From: Botrimarina hoheduenensis
Lineage (GTDB): Bacteria; Planctomycetota; Planctomycetia; Pirellulales; Lacipirellulaceae
NCBI RefSeq assembly: GCF_007859815.1
Contig: NZ_SJPH01000003.1
Location: 124,001-188,000, forward strand
Direction of reading: 5' to 3'
Length of the DNA: 64,000 nucleotides
Shown piece after piece: positions 51,313 to 60,820 of this stretch. The position numbers were made by a program, and so were the translations under genes. How positions within the stretch are numbered: the stretch's first letter is position 1; each line of letters opens with the position of its first letter. The notes under the pieces are model-generated. The model was not told the origin of the DNA, did not search any database, and was given only the letters and a program-made list of their open reading frames with translations.

Positions 51313-52410
51313 TCAACCGCGGATCGAGGCAATCACCAGGGCCTCGTCGCTCGGACCGGCGACCATTTCGACTTCACCGATGCGTGTCGGCAAGACGAAG
51401 CGTAGCTCGCCATCGTGCACCTTCTTGTCGCGGTACATGAGCTGTACCAACTCGTCAGGATCAAGATCCTCGGGCGTCTGGGTATCGAGACCCAGACGCT
51501 CCATGAGCGCGAGTTGGCGTGTCGTAACGCTCGCGTCGATACGGCCCATCTGCTCAGCAAGACGCGAAGCGCACGCCATGCCGATCGCCACGGCTTCGCC
51601 GTGCAGGAGGCGCTCATAGCCGGTCGCCGCTTCTAAGGCGTGGCCGAACGTGTGGCCGTAGTTCAGCACGGCGCGGCGGCCTGTGATCTCCCGCTCGTCG
51701 GCTTCCACTACGTCTGCCTTCAATCGACACGAGCGCTCGATGATCTGCCGCAACACGCTCGCGTCACGGGCGTTGATCGCGTCCGCATGGGCCTCGAGGT
51801 AGGCGAAAAAGTCGGCGTCCAGAATCACCCCGTACTTCACGACCTCGGCTAGTCCTGCGCGGTACTCACGATCGGGCAGCGTGCCGAGCACGTCCGTATC
51901 GATCAGCACACCGTGCGGCTGCCAGAAGGCACCAACCAGGTTCTTGCCCCCTTCAAGGTTGATGCCAACCTTACCGCCGACCGAGCTATCGACCTGCGCC
52001 AGCAGCGTTGTGGGCGTTTGAAAGAAAGTGAGACCGCGGGTGTAAGTCGCCGCGACAAAACCCGCCAGATCGCCGATCACTCCCCCACCGACCGCCATCA
52101 CCACCGATTGCCGATCGCATCCTTCATCGAGCATGGTCTCCCACAGGCTGACCGCCACCTCGCTGGATTTGCTCATCTCTCCCGCGTCGACCACGAGCAC
52201 CTGGGTCTCGATGCCGGCTTCGACAAACCGATCCGCCATTGCGTCGCCGTAGAGGCCGTCTACGTTCGAGTCGGTGATAACCGCCAGGTGCGCAACGGCG
52301 GCCCGCTCGGTCGCGAAGGCCACCGCGTCGGCCAGCACGCCCCGTCCGATGCGGATGTCGTAGCTGCGTTCGGCAAGATTGACACGAACCGTCGAAACGT
52401 CGTCGCTCAT
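51313..52410 (-). CDS. aroB: 3-dehydroquinate synthase
   Basis: A 365-residue AroB that converts DAHP to 3-dehydroquinate in the shikimate pathway. The start was set at ATG 52410, opening with SDDVSTVRVNLAERSYDIRIGRGVL; the frame extends further upstream. NAD-binding and catalytic marks: VVMAVGGGVIGDLAGFVAATYTRGLTFFQTPTTLLAQVDSSVGGKVGINLEGGKNLVGAFWQPHGVLIDTDVLGTLPDREYRAGLAEVVKYGVILD and RAVLNYGHTFGHALEAATGYERLLHGEAVAIGMACA. Complete. Confidence 0.97.
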   Translation of the reverse strand: MSDDVSTVRVNLAERSYDIRIGRGVLADAVAFATERAAVAHLAVITDSNVDGLYGDAMADRFVEAGIETQVLVVDAGEMSKSSEVAVSLWETMLDEGCDRQSVVMAVGGGVIGDLAGFVAATYTRGLTFFQTPTTLLAQVDSSVGGKVGINLEGGKNLVGAFWQPHGVLIDTDVLGTLPDREYRAGLAEVVKYGVILDADFFAYLEAHADAINARDASVLRQIIERSCRLKADVVEADEREITGRRAVLNYGHTFGHALEAATGYERLLHGEAVAIGMACASRLAEQMGRIDASVTTRQLALMERLGLDTQTPEDLDPDELVQLMYRDKKVHDGELRFVLPTRIGEVEMVAGPSDEALVIASIRG

Positions 52411-52519
52411 CGGTGAGTCGCGGGGTTGAAAAGTAGAAGAAGGGGGAACGGGGCGATCGATGCCAGCAGCGATCAGCCGCAGCAACCGTCCCCACAAAGG
52501 GGGACGCAAGCGAATCAGC

Positions 52520-52753
52520 TCACGCGAGCCGATCCAGGTCAAATGCCGTCACAATGATGCGTCGGCAGAAGCCGGTATGTACCCGAACGTACTCAAGCCC
52601 CGTGGCTTGGTCGGGTGCCGCGTGCAACTGGGCGGCAAACGCTTCGCGCTTGCCCGCGCTCCAGTCGGCAACCCGCTGGCGGATCTCCGCCGGCCAGTGT
52701 GTCGTATGCTCGACCACGAGCGCTTCGCGGTAGGGGTCAAAGTCATCAGGCAT
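52520..52753 (-). CDS. Small conserved-looking hypothetical protein
   Basis: A 77-residue acidic, aromatic protein (DFDPYREALVVEHTTHWPAEIRQRVADWSAGKREAF..., GLEYVRVHTGFCRRIIVTAFDLDRL). No membrane helix. I do not recognise the family by name, but the composition is protein-like rather than shadow-like. No good ribosome site is seen. It is 109 bases upstream of the aroB start on the same strand and may be co-transcribed with it. Confidence 0.6.
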   Translation of the reverse strand: MPDDFDPYREALVVEHTTHWPAEIRQRVADWSAGKREAFAAQLHAAPDQATGLEYVRVHTGFCRRIIVTAFDLDRLA

Positions 52754-52941
52754 GGGGCAAGCAGCACTCGGTTTACGGGCCTCTCACCAAGTTATAGCCG
52801 GCAACCCGGTCCCGCCGGCAGCGGGGGCCGCGCTTGCTAGCGTTGCGCTCACGACTGGTCTGGGACCGCTCGCGACGGATCCATAGACTCCCCACCTGAT
52901 TCCTCTGAAGCCACACCCCTTTCTTCCCAGCGGCCCGCGGC

Positions 52942-53760
52942 ATGCGTTCCCTCGCAGTGATCAACCAGAAGGGTGGCGTCGGTAAGACGACCACCGCGGT
53001 CAATCTTGCCGCCGCCCTCGCCGCCGACGGCTGTCGCGTGGGCGTTGTTGACCTGGATCCCCAGGCCCACGCCTCGCTGCACCTAGGGGCCGATCCCAAG
53101 CGTCCGCTGCCAACGACCTACGACCTGCTCACCGCAGACGCCACGATCGACCAGCTCTGGCGTCCCGCGGGCGAGCGGCTGTGGGTTGCCCCCGCGCATA
53201 TTGACCTAGCCGCTGCCGAAGTCGAGCTCGCCGGCGTGGTCGGCCGCGAACTGATCCTCCGCGACAAGCTCGCGGCGAATACGCTGCCGCTCGATTACGT
53301 GCTGCTAGACTGCCCCCCCTCGCTGGGCGTGCTCACGCTGAACGCCCTCTCGACCGTCGACGACGTGTTCCTGCCGCTCCAGCCCCACTTTCTCGCGCTG
53401 CATGGGCTGAGCAAGCTCATGCAAACGGTCGAGCTCGTCGCGGAACGGCTCAACCCGCGGCTCGCGATGGCGGGCGTCGTTCTGTGCCTCTACGAAACGG
53501 GCACCCGACTCGCGACCGAGATCACCTCGGATGTCGAGTCTTACTTCGATCACCTCCGCTCGTCCGGCGGAAGGGCGTGGCGGAATGTCCGTCTGTTCGA
53601 CACCCGCATCCGCCGCAACATCCGTCTGGCCGAGGCCCCGAGTTATGGTCAGTCGATTCTTGACTACGACCCCTCGAGCCGCGGGGCTCAGGACTATCGG
53701 CAGCTTGCTGCCGAGGTAGCGGCGTACTACGCCGGCAGGCAGCTTTCCGAAGCCGCCTGA
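52942..53760 (+). CDS. ParA/Soj-type ATPase
   Basis: A 272-residue P-loop ATPase of the ParA family. The deviant Walker A is INQKGGVGKTTTAVNLA (8-24). Walker A' is VGVVDLDPQAHASLHLG, and Walker B is YVLLDCPPSLGVLTLNALSTVDDVFLPLQPHFLALHGLSKLMQTVELV. The C-terminus fits Soj (RNIRLAEAPSYGQSILDYDPSSRGAQDYRQLAAEV). No ParB gene or parS site is next to it, so it may be an orphan involved in chromosome or protein positioning. Confidence 0.92.
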   Translation: MRSLAVINQKGGVGKTTTAVNLAAALAADGCRVGVVDLDPQAHASLHLGADPKRPLPTTYDLLTADATIDQLWRPAGERLWVAPAHIDLAAAEVELAGVVGRELILRDKLAANTLPLDYVLLDCPPSLGVLTLNALSTVDDVFLPLQPHFLALHGLSKLMQTVELVAERLNPRLAMAGVVLCLYETGTRLATEITSDVESYFDHLRSSGGRAWRNVRLFDTRIRRNIRLAEAPSYGQSILDYDPSSRGAQDYRQLAAEVAAYYAGRQLSEAA

Positions 53761-54306
53761 GTGCTTGTGAATCGTTTCACAAGCCAATATCTGCCAACCC
53801 TTTGCGAAGATCTTAGGGAACCCGCTGCGCGCTCGAATCGTCAATCAGACGAAGCGTTCGTTGGCGGAAGTGAGGCGATTTGCTGTGCCGTTGTGAGACA
53901 GGCCGTCTCATTTTGAGAAAAGTCGCGGTCGCTTCGATTGCAACGCTCTGCAAGTTTGGCAGTGCCCAAGGTGCTGTAGCTCACCGAGGGAAGTACTGAA
54001 CAAAAGGGCGCCTACCCGCGTAAATCCCCAACCCTTCAATACTTAACACAAGATCAAGTACTGCAAGACAAGTGACTACAACTGAAAATGGCACAGCGGT
54101 TGCTTATGTAGCTCCCATCATTCTTGCCAGCGACTGCCACGGACGACAGACGACGGTCGCTAGCAAGAAACCTCGGACCCCAAGGAATAACCCTGCGATT
54201 CGTTGCGAATCGCGGAGTAAGGGGTCTGGGGGTAACAACATCCCCCGTCGTGAGACGAACGGCTTCGTCCGCACGGTCGGAGATTGAAAGAGAAAGGGTC
54301 GCCAAG
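53761..54306. other. Gap upstream of the sigma factor gene
   Basis: This 546-base stretch contains the inverted repeat at 53763-53784 and a weaker hairpin TGAGAC-AGGCC-GTCTCA (53894-53910) followed by TTTT. The rest shows no gene; the sigma-factor frame is open back to 54124 but is Arg-rich there. The sigma-gene promoter was not identified. Confidence 0.45.
53763..53784. repeat. Inverted repeat directly after the ParA-type gene
   Basis: GCTTGTGAA (53763-53771) and TTCACAAGC (53776-53784) form a perfect 9-bp stem with a 4-base loop, starting two bases after the stop codon. It could end or protect the mRNA. It contains GTTTCAC, one half of the ParB parS motif, but the halves are in the wrong order. 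Confidence 0.5.
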
Positions 54307-54969
54307 ATGCCGACGCTCACCACCCAAAACCGTCAAAACGCCACTGACCTCGATCGCATTGCGCTCGAGGACCTCGCCGACGAGCAGCTTCTTACGCTGC
54401 ATCAGCAGGCCGGTCCGAGCGCTGCCGATCGGCCCTATCTCGCAACGCTTATCAAGCGTTACGAGCGTGAGCTGTTCAGCTTTCTCCGCCGCTACCTAGG
54501 CGATGCGGCTCTGGCCGAAGACGCCTTTCAAGCGACTTTTCTGCAGGTTCACCGTAAGGGGCACCTGTTCGATACCTCGCGTAAGTTCCGGCCGTGGCTG
54601 TACACCGTCGCAACCAATCGGGCCATCGATCTGCAGCGTCGCAACAAGCGGCACCAAGCGGTCAGCTTGGATCGATCAAATCGGTCGGAACACGCCGAGG
54701 TGGGCTCGCTCCGCGATCTTTTGGCCTCTTCTGAGGCCGGACCGGGCGAACGCTTTGAGTCGGCCGAGCGTACGGAATGGGTCCGGCGAGCGGTTGCCGC
54801 ACTGCCTGAGCAGTTGCGATCGGCCGTATCGCTGGTTTACTTCAAGGGCATGAAATATCGCGAAGCGGCGGTTGAGCTCGATATCCCTGTGGGAACGGTC
54901 AAAAGCCGGCTCCACTCGGCGGTCGGTCAGCTCGGCCAGCAATGGCGTGAGACGCACCCGGGCAGCTGA
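54307..54969 (+). CDS. ECF-type RNA polymerase sigma factor
   Basis: A 220-residue sigma-70 family protein starting at ATG 54307 with GAAAGGG upstream. Region 2: LATLIKRYERELFSFLRRYLGDAALAEDAFQATFLQVHRKGHLFDTSRKFRPWLYTVATNRAIDLQRRNKRH. Region 4: ALPEQLRSAVSLVYFKGMKYREAAVELDIPVGTVKSRLHSAVGQL, with the promoter-recognition HTH. The linker contains an acidic stretch. A terminator and an anti-sigma-like gene follow. Confidence 0.95.
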   Translation: MPTLTTQNRQNATDLDRIALEDLADEQLLTLHQQAGPSAADRPYLATLIKRYERELFSFLRRYLGDAALAEDAFQATFLQVHRKGHLFDTSRKFRPWLYTVATNRAIDLQRRNKRHQAVSLDRSNRSEHAEVGSLRDLLASSEAGPGERFESAERTEWVRRAVAALPEQLRSAVSLVYFKGMKYREAAVELDIPVGTVKSRLHSAVGQLGQQWRETHPGS

Positions 54970-55057
54970 TGCCCCGGCAGGGCGTGTGACGCTCGGTTGC
55001 GATAGCTCTCGCTTCGATCGCCTCGTCACCCCCCGCCAAGCTATGCTAAAGAACGCT

Positions 55058-55107
55058 ACCGGCCGAGGTCCTTCCCCCACCCCGCGGGACCTCGGTCGGT
55101 ATTTTTT
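55058..55107 (+). terminator. Rho-independent terminator after the sigma factor gene
   Basis: A 14-bp stem with one mismatch, ACCGGCCGAGGTCC (55058-55071) and GGACCTCGGTCGGT (55087-55100), followed by A and six T. It lies between the sigma gene and the next gene, so the latter likely has its own transcription start or depends on readthrough. Confidence 0.88.
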
Positions 55108-55144
55108 CGATGTTCCAAAGCGTAGCTGAAGTCGGATCTCCGGC

Positions 55145-56332
55145 ATGCGACACGACGACCAACCGCTTGACGACGACCCGAGGGACGACTGTCCGATCGC
55201 CGGCACGAGCTCGGGCGAATCGCTCGCCCCGCGTCCGAATGACGAGTGCCTTGTCGCCTTGCTCATGGGCGAGGCGGACGCCGCTCAAGAAGCCGCTCTG
55301 CGCCGTCGGGCCGCGAACGACCCCCGCCTGCGTGAGCGGATCGTGCAGATCGCAGCCTGCCTCGACATGCCCCCGCCCGAGTGGGCGTTGGAAGCCGATC
55401 TGCTTTCGGACCTCGACCGGCGCGACGCCGAGCCGCCCCTCGGGCTTGCCGCTCGTACCGCGGCGACCGTGCTGAGTGAATCGGGCGTCTTTGCCCCTGC
55501 CGAAGTCTCTGGCTGCACGAAGCGATTATCGCTGCTCGACACGACGGCGCTCGCAACGATCCTCGGGCTGGCGTTCGCGCTAGCGGCCCCTTCGCTGCTC
55601 AGCTCGCGCGAAGCGTCGCGACGTGTCGTGTGCGAAGACCAACTGCGCAGCATCGGTCAAGCGCTACTCGCCTACTCGAACGAACACCAGGGCCGCTTCC
55701 CGGAAGTCGGCCCCACCGATCCGGCCGGGATCTACAGCGTGCGACTGGCTGACGCGGGCTACTACGATCGCGAGGCGTTGCGCGACGCCTTGGTGTGCCC
55801 CGCCACGCTGGGCATGCAGCCCCGTGGTGTGCCCCAAGCCCCCGTCTTTGTACCAACCCTTGCCGAACTCGACGCGGCACCGCGCGTGCTCTACGAGCAG
55901 CTCAAGCACCTGATCGGCGGCAGCTACGCTTACGCGCTTCCGCATGTGGAGAAAGATCAGCTCTGCCCGGTCACCAATTGCGGCAGTTGCCGCACACCAA
56001 TTCTTGCCGACGCCCCAATCGGGCCTTGCCGCAGCTTGTCGGTCCACGCCGAGGGGCAGAACGTGCTGTTCCAAGACGGCGGGTTGCGGTTCGTGTCGGG
56101 CCCCTGGAAGCCAGGTGGCGTCGACCACCTCTACCGCAACACCAGCGGTCTGGTCGCCGCGGGCGAGTCCTCGCACGACGTGGTGCTAGCGCGGAGCGGC
56201 GACTCGGCTGCGGTCTCGGCGGCGATTGCCCGCCGTACGCCCCTCTCTCGGCTGCCGGTGGTACCGCAGTGGGTGTTCAGCGTCGAGATCGTCAACGGCT
56301 CGGCGACAGCCGTCCGCATTCGCCAGCAGTAG
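55145..56332 (+). CDS. Anti-sigma-like protein fused to H-X9-DG (pilin-type) domain
   Basis: A 395-residue protein. The N-terminus (1-130) is acidic and helical (NDECLVALLMGEADAAQEAALRRRAANDPRLRERIVQIAACLD), as in planctomycete anti-sigma proteins. A transmembrane helix covers about 138-156 (TTALATILGLAFALAAPSLL), followed by a pilin-like EDQLRSIGQALLAYSNEHQGRFPEVGP. Near residue 300 is the H-X9-DG pattern (SVHAEGQNVLFQDGGLRFV), known from DUF1559-type proteins. A role as the membrane partner of the upstream sigma factor is inferred from order. Complete. Confidence 0.8.
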   Translation: MRHDDQPLDDDPRDDCPIAGTSSGESLAPRPNDECLVALLMGEADAAQEAALRRRAANDPRLRERIVQIAACLDMPPPEWALEADLLSDLDRRDAEPPLGLAARTAATVLSESGVFAPAEVSGCTKRLSLLDTTALATILGLAFALAAPSLLSSREASRRVVCEDQLRSIGQALLAYSNEHQGRFPEVGPTDPAGIYSVRLADAGYYDREALRDALVCPATLGMQPRGVPQAPVFVPTLAELDAAPRVLYEQLKHLIGGSYAYALPHVEKDQLCPVTNCGSCRTPILADAPIGPCRSLSVHAEGQNVLFQDGGLRFVSGPWKPGGVDHLYRNTSGLVAAGESSHDVVLARSGDSAAVSAAIARRTPLSRLPVVPQWVFSVEIVNGSATAVRIRQQ

Positions 56333-56607
56333 CAAGGCGGCGGACTCGGTTGCGGGATCCGATCGCGGGTCGAACAGCAACCGTGAGAAGGCGGCGGCGT
56401 GAGTCACGGCAAACGATGACCGCCGGAGACAACGGCACCGACGTGTTGTTTTTTCGCAACGTCTGACTACCGCTTTAGTTCGGCAAGCAAGCTGTAAACC
56501 CACGCCCTGCAACGGGTTTCGTGTCTCATCGGGCCAACTGGCGCAGGGGTTGCATCGATCGCAAGGCAAAGCTCAAAACACGCGCCTTCCGTCCCCCTTG
56601 CGCTCGC

Positions 56608-57438
56608 ATGCACGCACGTCAGCTCGTCGAATACGCCGGTTTGGCGGCGCTGCACGCGCCGTCGCTGATCGAGCAACCGGCTCCGCTCGGCGACGACGCG
56701 CTCGCGGAGTACTGGGTCGCCTCGCGTTGCCGGATGGACGAATGGGGGCGCGCGCTCCGCTTGCTCGGCCACAGCCAGTCCGCGGCCGCTACCCCCCAGG
56801 CACCCTGCCTTGCCGCGCTGGGCGAAGAGATTCTGCTGAGCGAGGTGCTTGCGCGCATCGTTGCCGCGATCACGGCCGCTCACGATCAATCTTTGCACGT
56901 CAACGAGTCCGCACCGATCGGCAGCAACACGCTTGAGGGGTGTATCGAGGCACGGCAACGCTGGCGAACTCTCGCGGCGGCCTGGTGGCCGGCCGATTCG
57001 CCCAAGCGGCGTCTGCTGCGGAGCCTCGAAAAGCGGGCCGCGCATTGGTCAGACGTGCTGCTCGCTTACGTTGCGCGGGGCGGCAACGTCGATGCGTTCG
57101 CGCTCGATGTGTCGCGATTGCGCGAGTTTGCCTACGACGCCCACCCGCACAACGCGGTGGGTTCCGAGGCGGTTGCCGAGCTGCTGCGGTTCTCGCTTTC
57201 GGCAGCATTCTCCGCCGCGACGCGGCCCCCCGTCTGTGGCGATCTCAACCGCCGTATCTGCGGCGCAGCGCTGGGGCTCTTCTCGGATACAAGCTTCGAC
57301 GGGCTCGGTCTGCTGCGCAGGCCCTGGATGATTCGCGCCGAGCGATCGGCAGAACAGGCCAGCACCCTGATTGCGGCGCTGCTGCAAGACGGTCTCTCGA
57401 ACCCAAGGTTGCCGGCCCCCGCGCGATGGCGACGCTGA
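56608..57438 (+). CDS. Hypothetical helical protein
   Basis: A 276-residue protein starting at ATG 56608; the open frame upstream is basic and shadow-like. It is mostly helical and Ala/Leu/Arg-rich: RQLVEYAGLAALHAPSLIEQPAPLGDDALAEYWVASRCRMDEWGRALRLLG, RRLLRSLEKRAAHWSDVLLAYVARGGNVDAFALDVSRLREFAYDA. No membrane segment or known motif was recognised. Its only clear neighbour is the anti-sigma-like gene upstream. Confidence 0.7.
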   Translation: MHARQLVEYAGLAALHAPSLIEQPAPLGDDALAEYWVASRCRMDEWGRALRLLGHSQSAAATPQAPCLAALGEEILLSEVLARIVAAITAAHDQSLHVNESAPIGSNTLEGCIEARQRWRTLAAAWWPADSPKRRLLRSLEKRAAHWSDVLLAYVARGGNVDAFALDVSRLREFAYDAHPHNAVGSEAVAELLRFSLSAAFSAATRPPVCGDLNRRICGAALGLFSDTSFDGLGLLRRPWMIRAERSAEQASTLIAALLQDGLSNPRLPAPARWRR

Positions 57439-57536
57439 GCCTGCGACGCTCAGCCTGCGACGCTGCGCCTACGACGATGGGCCCGCATTTTTGCGCCTGC
57501 GGTTCTGTGGCATGCCGGCTGGGATCGTGCAGCGAC

Positions 57537-59405
57537 TCAGTCCGCTGTGGCGGCTTGCCGCGCAGCGACACGCCGGCGGATGTCTTGCACATCGTCGTCG
57601 GGCGTGGCAGCGATCAGGCGGCGGGTGTATTCCTGCTGCGGATCGGCATAGATCGCTTCGGAAGGACCAAACTCCACGATCTTGCCCGCGTTCATCACCG
57701 CCATCATGTCGGCCATAAACTTCACGACGGAAAGGTCGTGGCTGATGAAGATGTAGGTCAAGCCGCGCTTCTCTTGCAGTGCCTTCAGCAGGTTGAGCAC
57801 TTGGGCCTGCACCGACACGTCGAGCGCCGAAACGGACTCGTCGCAGACGATAAATTCGGGCTCGACAGCCAGCGCGCGCGCGATGCAGATCCGCTGCCGC
57901 TGGCCCCCTGAGAACTCGTGCGGATAGCGACGCAGGTGATCGGGGGGCAGGTCCACTTCGCGGAGCAGCTCCACGGCACGGTCGCGGCGATCAGCGCGAT
58001 TGGTGCCCAAGCCGTGAACCGCCATCGGCTCGATGAGGGTCGATTCGATCGTCATCCGCGGATTCAACGAACCGTAAGGGTCTTGGAAGATGATCTGCAG
58101 GCGGCTCCGCATCTTCTTAAGCGCGGCCCCTTGGAGCGAGGCAACGTCGATCCCGTCAAAACGGATCGATCCGCTGGTGGGATCGACCAGGCGGAGGATC
58201 GCGCGGCCGGCAGTGGTTTTGCCGCACCCCGACTCGCCGACCAGCCCCAGCGTTTGCCCGCGGTAAACATTAAAGGAAACGCCGTCTACCGCTTTGACGT
58301 GTCCCACGACGCGCGAGAAGACGCCCCGTTTGATCGGGAAGTGCACCCGTAGATCGTCCACCGCCAAGAGCGGCTTGGTGCCCTCCTCGACACTTTGCGT
58401 GTCGGGAGCCAGCAGCCCGTCGGTCCACGGGTGCCCCAGTGTGGCGAGCTCGCTCTTGGAGTGCAGCAATCGGCCCCGCCCGTGCGAGGTCATCCGCCGG
58501 ATATCGTCCTCAGAGAGCTTGGTCTCGATGACGCGTGTGGTCATCGACCCATCGGGCAACGGCTCTTGCACCGTCTGCATAAAGTCGGCGACGGTCGGCA
58601 ACAAACGGTACGGCGTGTTGAGCCGCGGTCGGCACGACAACAATCCTTTGGTGTAGGGATGCTGAGGATTCTCGAAGATCTCTAGCACCGAACCGTACTC
58701 GACCATTTTCCCACGGAACATAACGAGCACGTCATCCGCAATCTCGGCGATCACGCCCAGGTCGTGGGTGATAAACAGGATCGACATGCCGCGCGTGTCG
58801 CGCAGACGACGGAGGATCTCTAGAATCTGCGCTTGGATGGTGACGTCGAGGGCGGTGGTTGGCTCGTCGGCGATCAGCAGCTTGGGATTGCAGCTGAGCG
58901 CCATCGCGATCATCACGCGCTGCTTCTGCCCGCCGGACATCTGATGCGGATAGCTATCGACCCTGACAGCGGGCTCGGGGATGCCGACCTCGTCGAGCAG
59001 TTCAATCGTGCGGCGGCGGGCCTCGGACTTCGAGAGCTTCTGGTGAAGCCGGAGGGCCTCGATGATCTGATCGCCCACGGTGAAGACCGGGTTGAGCGAG
59101 GTCATCGGCTCTTGAAAGATCATGCTCACGTCCGAGCCGCGGATGGAGCGCATCTGGGGCTCGGGGAGGCCAACCAGATCTTTGCCGAGCAGCGCGATCG
59201 AGCCCGACTCGATCCGAGCGGAACCGGCCAGCAGCCGCATGATGGATAGCGACGTGACGCTCTTGCCCGAGCCGCTCTCACCGACGATGCCCAGGGTGCG
59301 GCCCTCGTCGACACGGAACGAGATATCATCCACTGCCCGCACGACCCCCTCCTCCGTGTGGAAGTAGGTGCGGAGGTTCTTGATGTCGATGACGGAGTTG
59401 GACAT
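57537..59405 (-). CDS. Fused double ATP-binding subunit of oligopeptide/dipeptide ABC importer
   Basis: A 622-residue protein joining two Opp/Dpp-type ATPases (DppD-like then DppF-like). Domain 1: Walker [10 protein letters not shown], signature [15 protein letters not shown], Walker [14 protein letters not shown]. Domain 2: Walker [10 protein letters not shown], signature [15 protein letters not shown], Walker [14 protein letters not shown]. Both have the C-terminal oligopeptide-type extension (e.g. [28 protein letters not shown]). It powers peptide uptake with the two permeases upstream. The start is ATG 59405. It follows the last permease by 183 bases. Confidence 0.95.
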   Translation of the reverse strand: MSNSVIDIKNLRTYFHTEEGVVRAVDDISFRVDEGRTLGIVGESGSGKSVTSLSIMRLLAGSARIESGSIALLGKDLVGLPEPQMRSIRGSDVSMIFQEPMTSLNPVFTVGDQIIEALRLHQKLSKSEARRRTIELLDEVGIPEPAVRVDSYPHQMSGGQKQRVMIAMALSCNPKLLIADEPTTALDVTIQAQILEILRRLRDTRGMSILFITHDLGVIAEIADDVLVMFRGKMVEYGSVLEIFENPQHPYTKGLLSCRPRLNTPYRLLPTVADFMQTVQEPLPDGSMTTRVIETKLSEDDIRRMTSHGRGRLLHSKSELATLGHPWTDGLLAPDTQSVEEGTKPLLAVDDLRVHFPIKRGVFSRVVGHVKAVDGVSFNVYRGQTLGLVGESGCGKTTAGRAILRLVDPTSGSIRFDGIDVASLQGAALKKMRSRLQIIFQDPYGSLNPRMTIESTLIEPMAVHGLGTNRADRRDRAVELLREVDLPPDHLRRYPHEFSGGQRQRICIARALAVEPEFIVCDESVSALDVSVQAQVLNLLKALQEKRGLTYIFISHDLSVVKFMADMMAVMNAGKIVEFGPSEAIYADPQQEYTRRLIAATPDDDVQDIRRRVAARQAATAD

Positions 59406-59588
59406 CGCGGATCGCTCACAGATCACTTAGTGGGGGGGGGAAGAATCGGATGCGTCCGCAGAGAACGAGAAATCGATTGTAGCGCGAGACTCAAGATAGC
59501 GGTCGGACCCCGCTTCGCCGAGCGTGCGCGGGGCTGTGCTCGGAACTCACATGGACGCACAAGGCGTGCAGCGGCACCGCGTGAGGGG

Positions 59589-60659
59589 TTATTCGGCACC
59601 GGCGAGTCGTGGATCGGTCGATTCCTGCAGGCCTTCGCCGATCAGGTTATAGGCGAGCACCGTCAAAAAGATGGCGACCCCCGGGAACACAATCAGCCAC
59701 CACATCTGCTGGTTGCCGCGGCCATCGTTCAGCAGCGCACCCCAACTCGGATTAGGAGGCGGGGCACCGAAGCCCAAGAACGACAGCGCACTTTCGGTCA
59801 GGATGGCCGAGGCGATGCCGAACGTGACCGGCACCAAGACCGGAGCCATGGCGTTCCGCATCAGGTGACGGAACATGATCGCGGTTCGGCCCACGCCTAT
59901 GGCTCGCGCCGCGACGACGTAGTCTAGCTCCTTCAGTCGGAGAAACTCGGCGCGAGTCAATCGGGCGATGCCGGTCCACCCCGTGACGCCCAGCACCGCC
60001 ATTAGGTGCCAGATCGTCGGGCGCTCAAGCACCGCGATCAGTGCCAGGATGAGCACCAGCGACGGCACGCACATGACCACCTCGATCAACCGGCTGAGCG
60101 CCGTATCGATCCACCCGCCAAAGAAACCGGCCGTGGCACCCACGATGACACCGATCGTCGTCGCGATGCCCATCGAGACAAACCCCACCAGCAGCGCGGT
60201 GCGGGCACCGTGAACCATCTGGGCGAACACATCTACCCCAGCACGGTTGGTGCCAAACAAGTTGAAACGGTTGGGACGCCCCTCGTCGCGGGTGGGATTG
60301 GCGGGTTGATCGGGCCACTCTCCGTCGCGCACGCGGCGGTAAGGATCCTGATAAACCAGCGGCCAGATCGCCCAGCTCGCGGGGTCTTTTTCACGCAGCT
60401 TGGCCGGATAGACGTTGCGGAAACGATCCTTCCGGAAGACAGCGTTCTCCCACGAACGGTTGAAATAGCCCAGCGCCGGAAAGTAGAGCTTGCCCTGATA
60501 CGAGCATACCAACGGCTTGGTGCCGGCGATCGCCGGCGACAGCAACGCCACGAGCCCCATCATCACCACATAGGCCAGCGCGATCATCGCTAGCCGACGC
60601 TTGGCGAAGCGTCGCCAGACCTCTTGCCAAAATCCTCGGCTCGCTGGTTCCGTGCTCAA
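59589..60659 (-). CDS. Peptide ABC transporter permease (DppC/OppC-like)
   Basis: A 356-residue inner-membrane protein with an N-terminal cytoplasmic segment, one TM, a long periplasmic loop (about 50-135), then five TM helices. The EAA-type loop is RLTRAEFLRLKELDYVVAARAIGVGRTAIMFRHLMRNAMAPVLV, which docks the ATPase. Other marks: GTNRAGVDVFAQMVHGARTALLVGFVSMGIATTIGVIVG. The periplasmic loop is longer than usual. Confidence 0.95.
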   Translation of the reverse strand: MSTEPASRGFWQEVWRRFAKRRLAMIALAYVVMMGLVALLSPAIAGTKPLVCSYQGKLYFPALGYFNRSWENAVFRKDRFRNVYPAKLREKDPASWAIWPLVYQDPYRRVRDGEWPDQPANPTRDEGRPNRFNLFGTNRAGVDVFAQMVHGARTALLVGFVSMGIATTIGVIVGATAGFFGGWIDTALSRLIEVVMCVPSLVLILALIAVLERPTIWHLMAVLGVTGWTGIARLTRAEFLRLKELDYVVAARAIGVGRTAIMFRHLMRNAMAPVLVPVTFGIASAILTESALSFLGFGAPPPNPSWGALLNDGRGNQQMWWLIVFPGVAIFLTVLAYNLIGEGLQESTDPRLAGAE

Positions 60660-60702
60660 ACTAAGCTCACTCCTGATCGAACCCGGTCACGACCCGCTGC
60701 TT

Positions 60703-60727
60703 AAAAAACCCCTCCGAAGAGGAAGGG
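60703..60727 (-). terminator. Intra-operon terminator between the two permease genes
   Basis: On the minus strand CCCTTCC, a TCTTC loop and GGAGGGG form a 7-bp stem (one G-T pair) followed by six T (60708-60703). It lies between the DppB-like stop (60821) and the DppC-like start (60659), so it may reduce expression of the downstream genes. Confidence 0.6.
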
Positions 60728-60820
60728 CTGATCGGCGGTGTGACGCTCGGGAAAGAACTCGGTGGGGGGGATTGTTGGGGGGATCGGTGGGGAAATTAAA
60801 AGTCTGACTTGGCCAGGTGG

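Noticed and set aside
53763..53784. Possible parS site next to the ParA-type gene
   Set aside because: It contains GTTTCAC, but the half-sites are in the inverted order compared with parS, and no ParB gene is adjacent. It is listed only as an inverted repeat.
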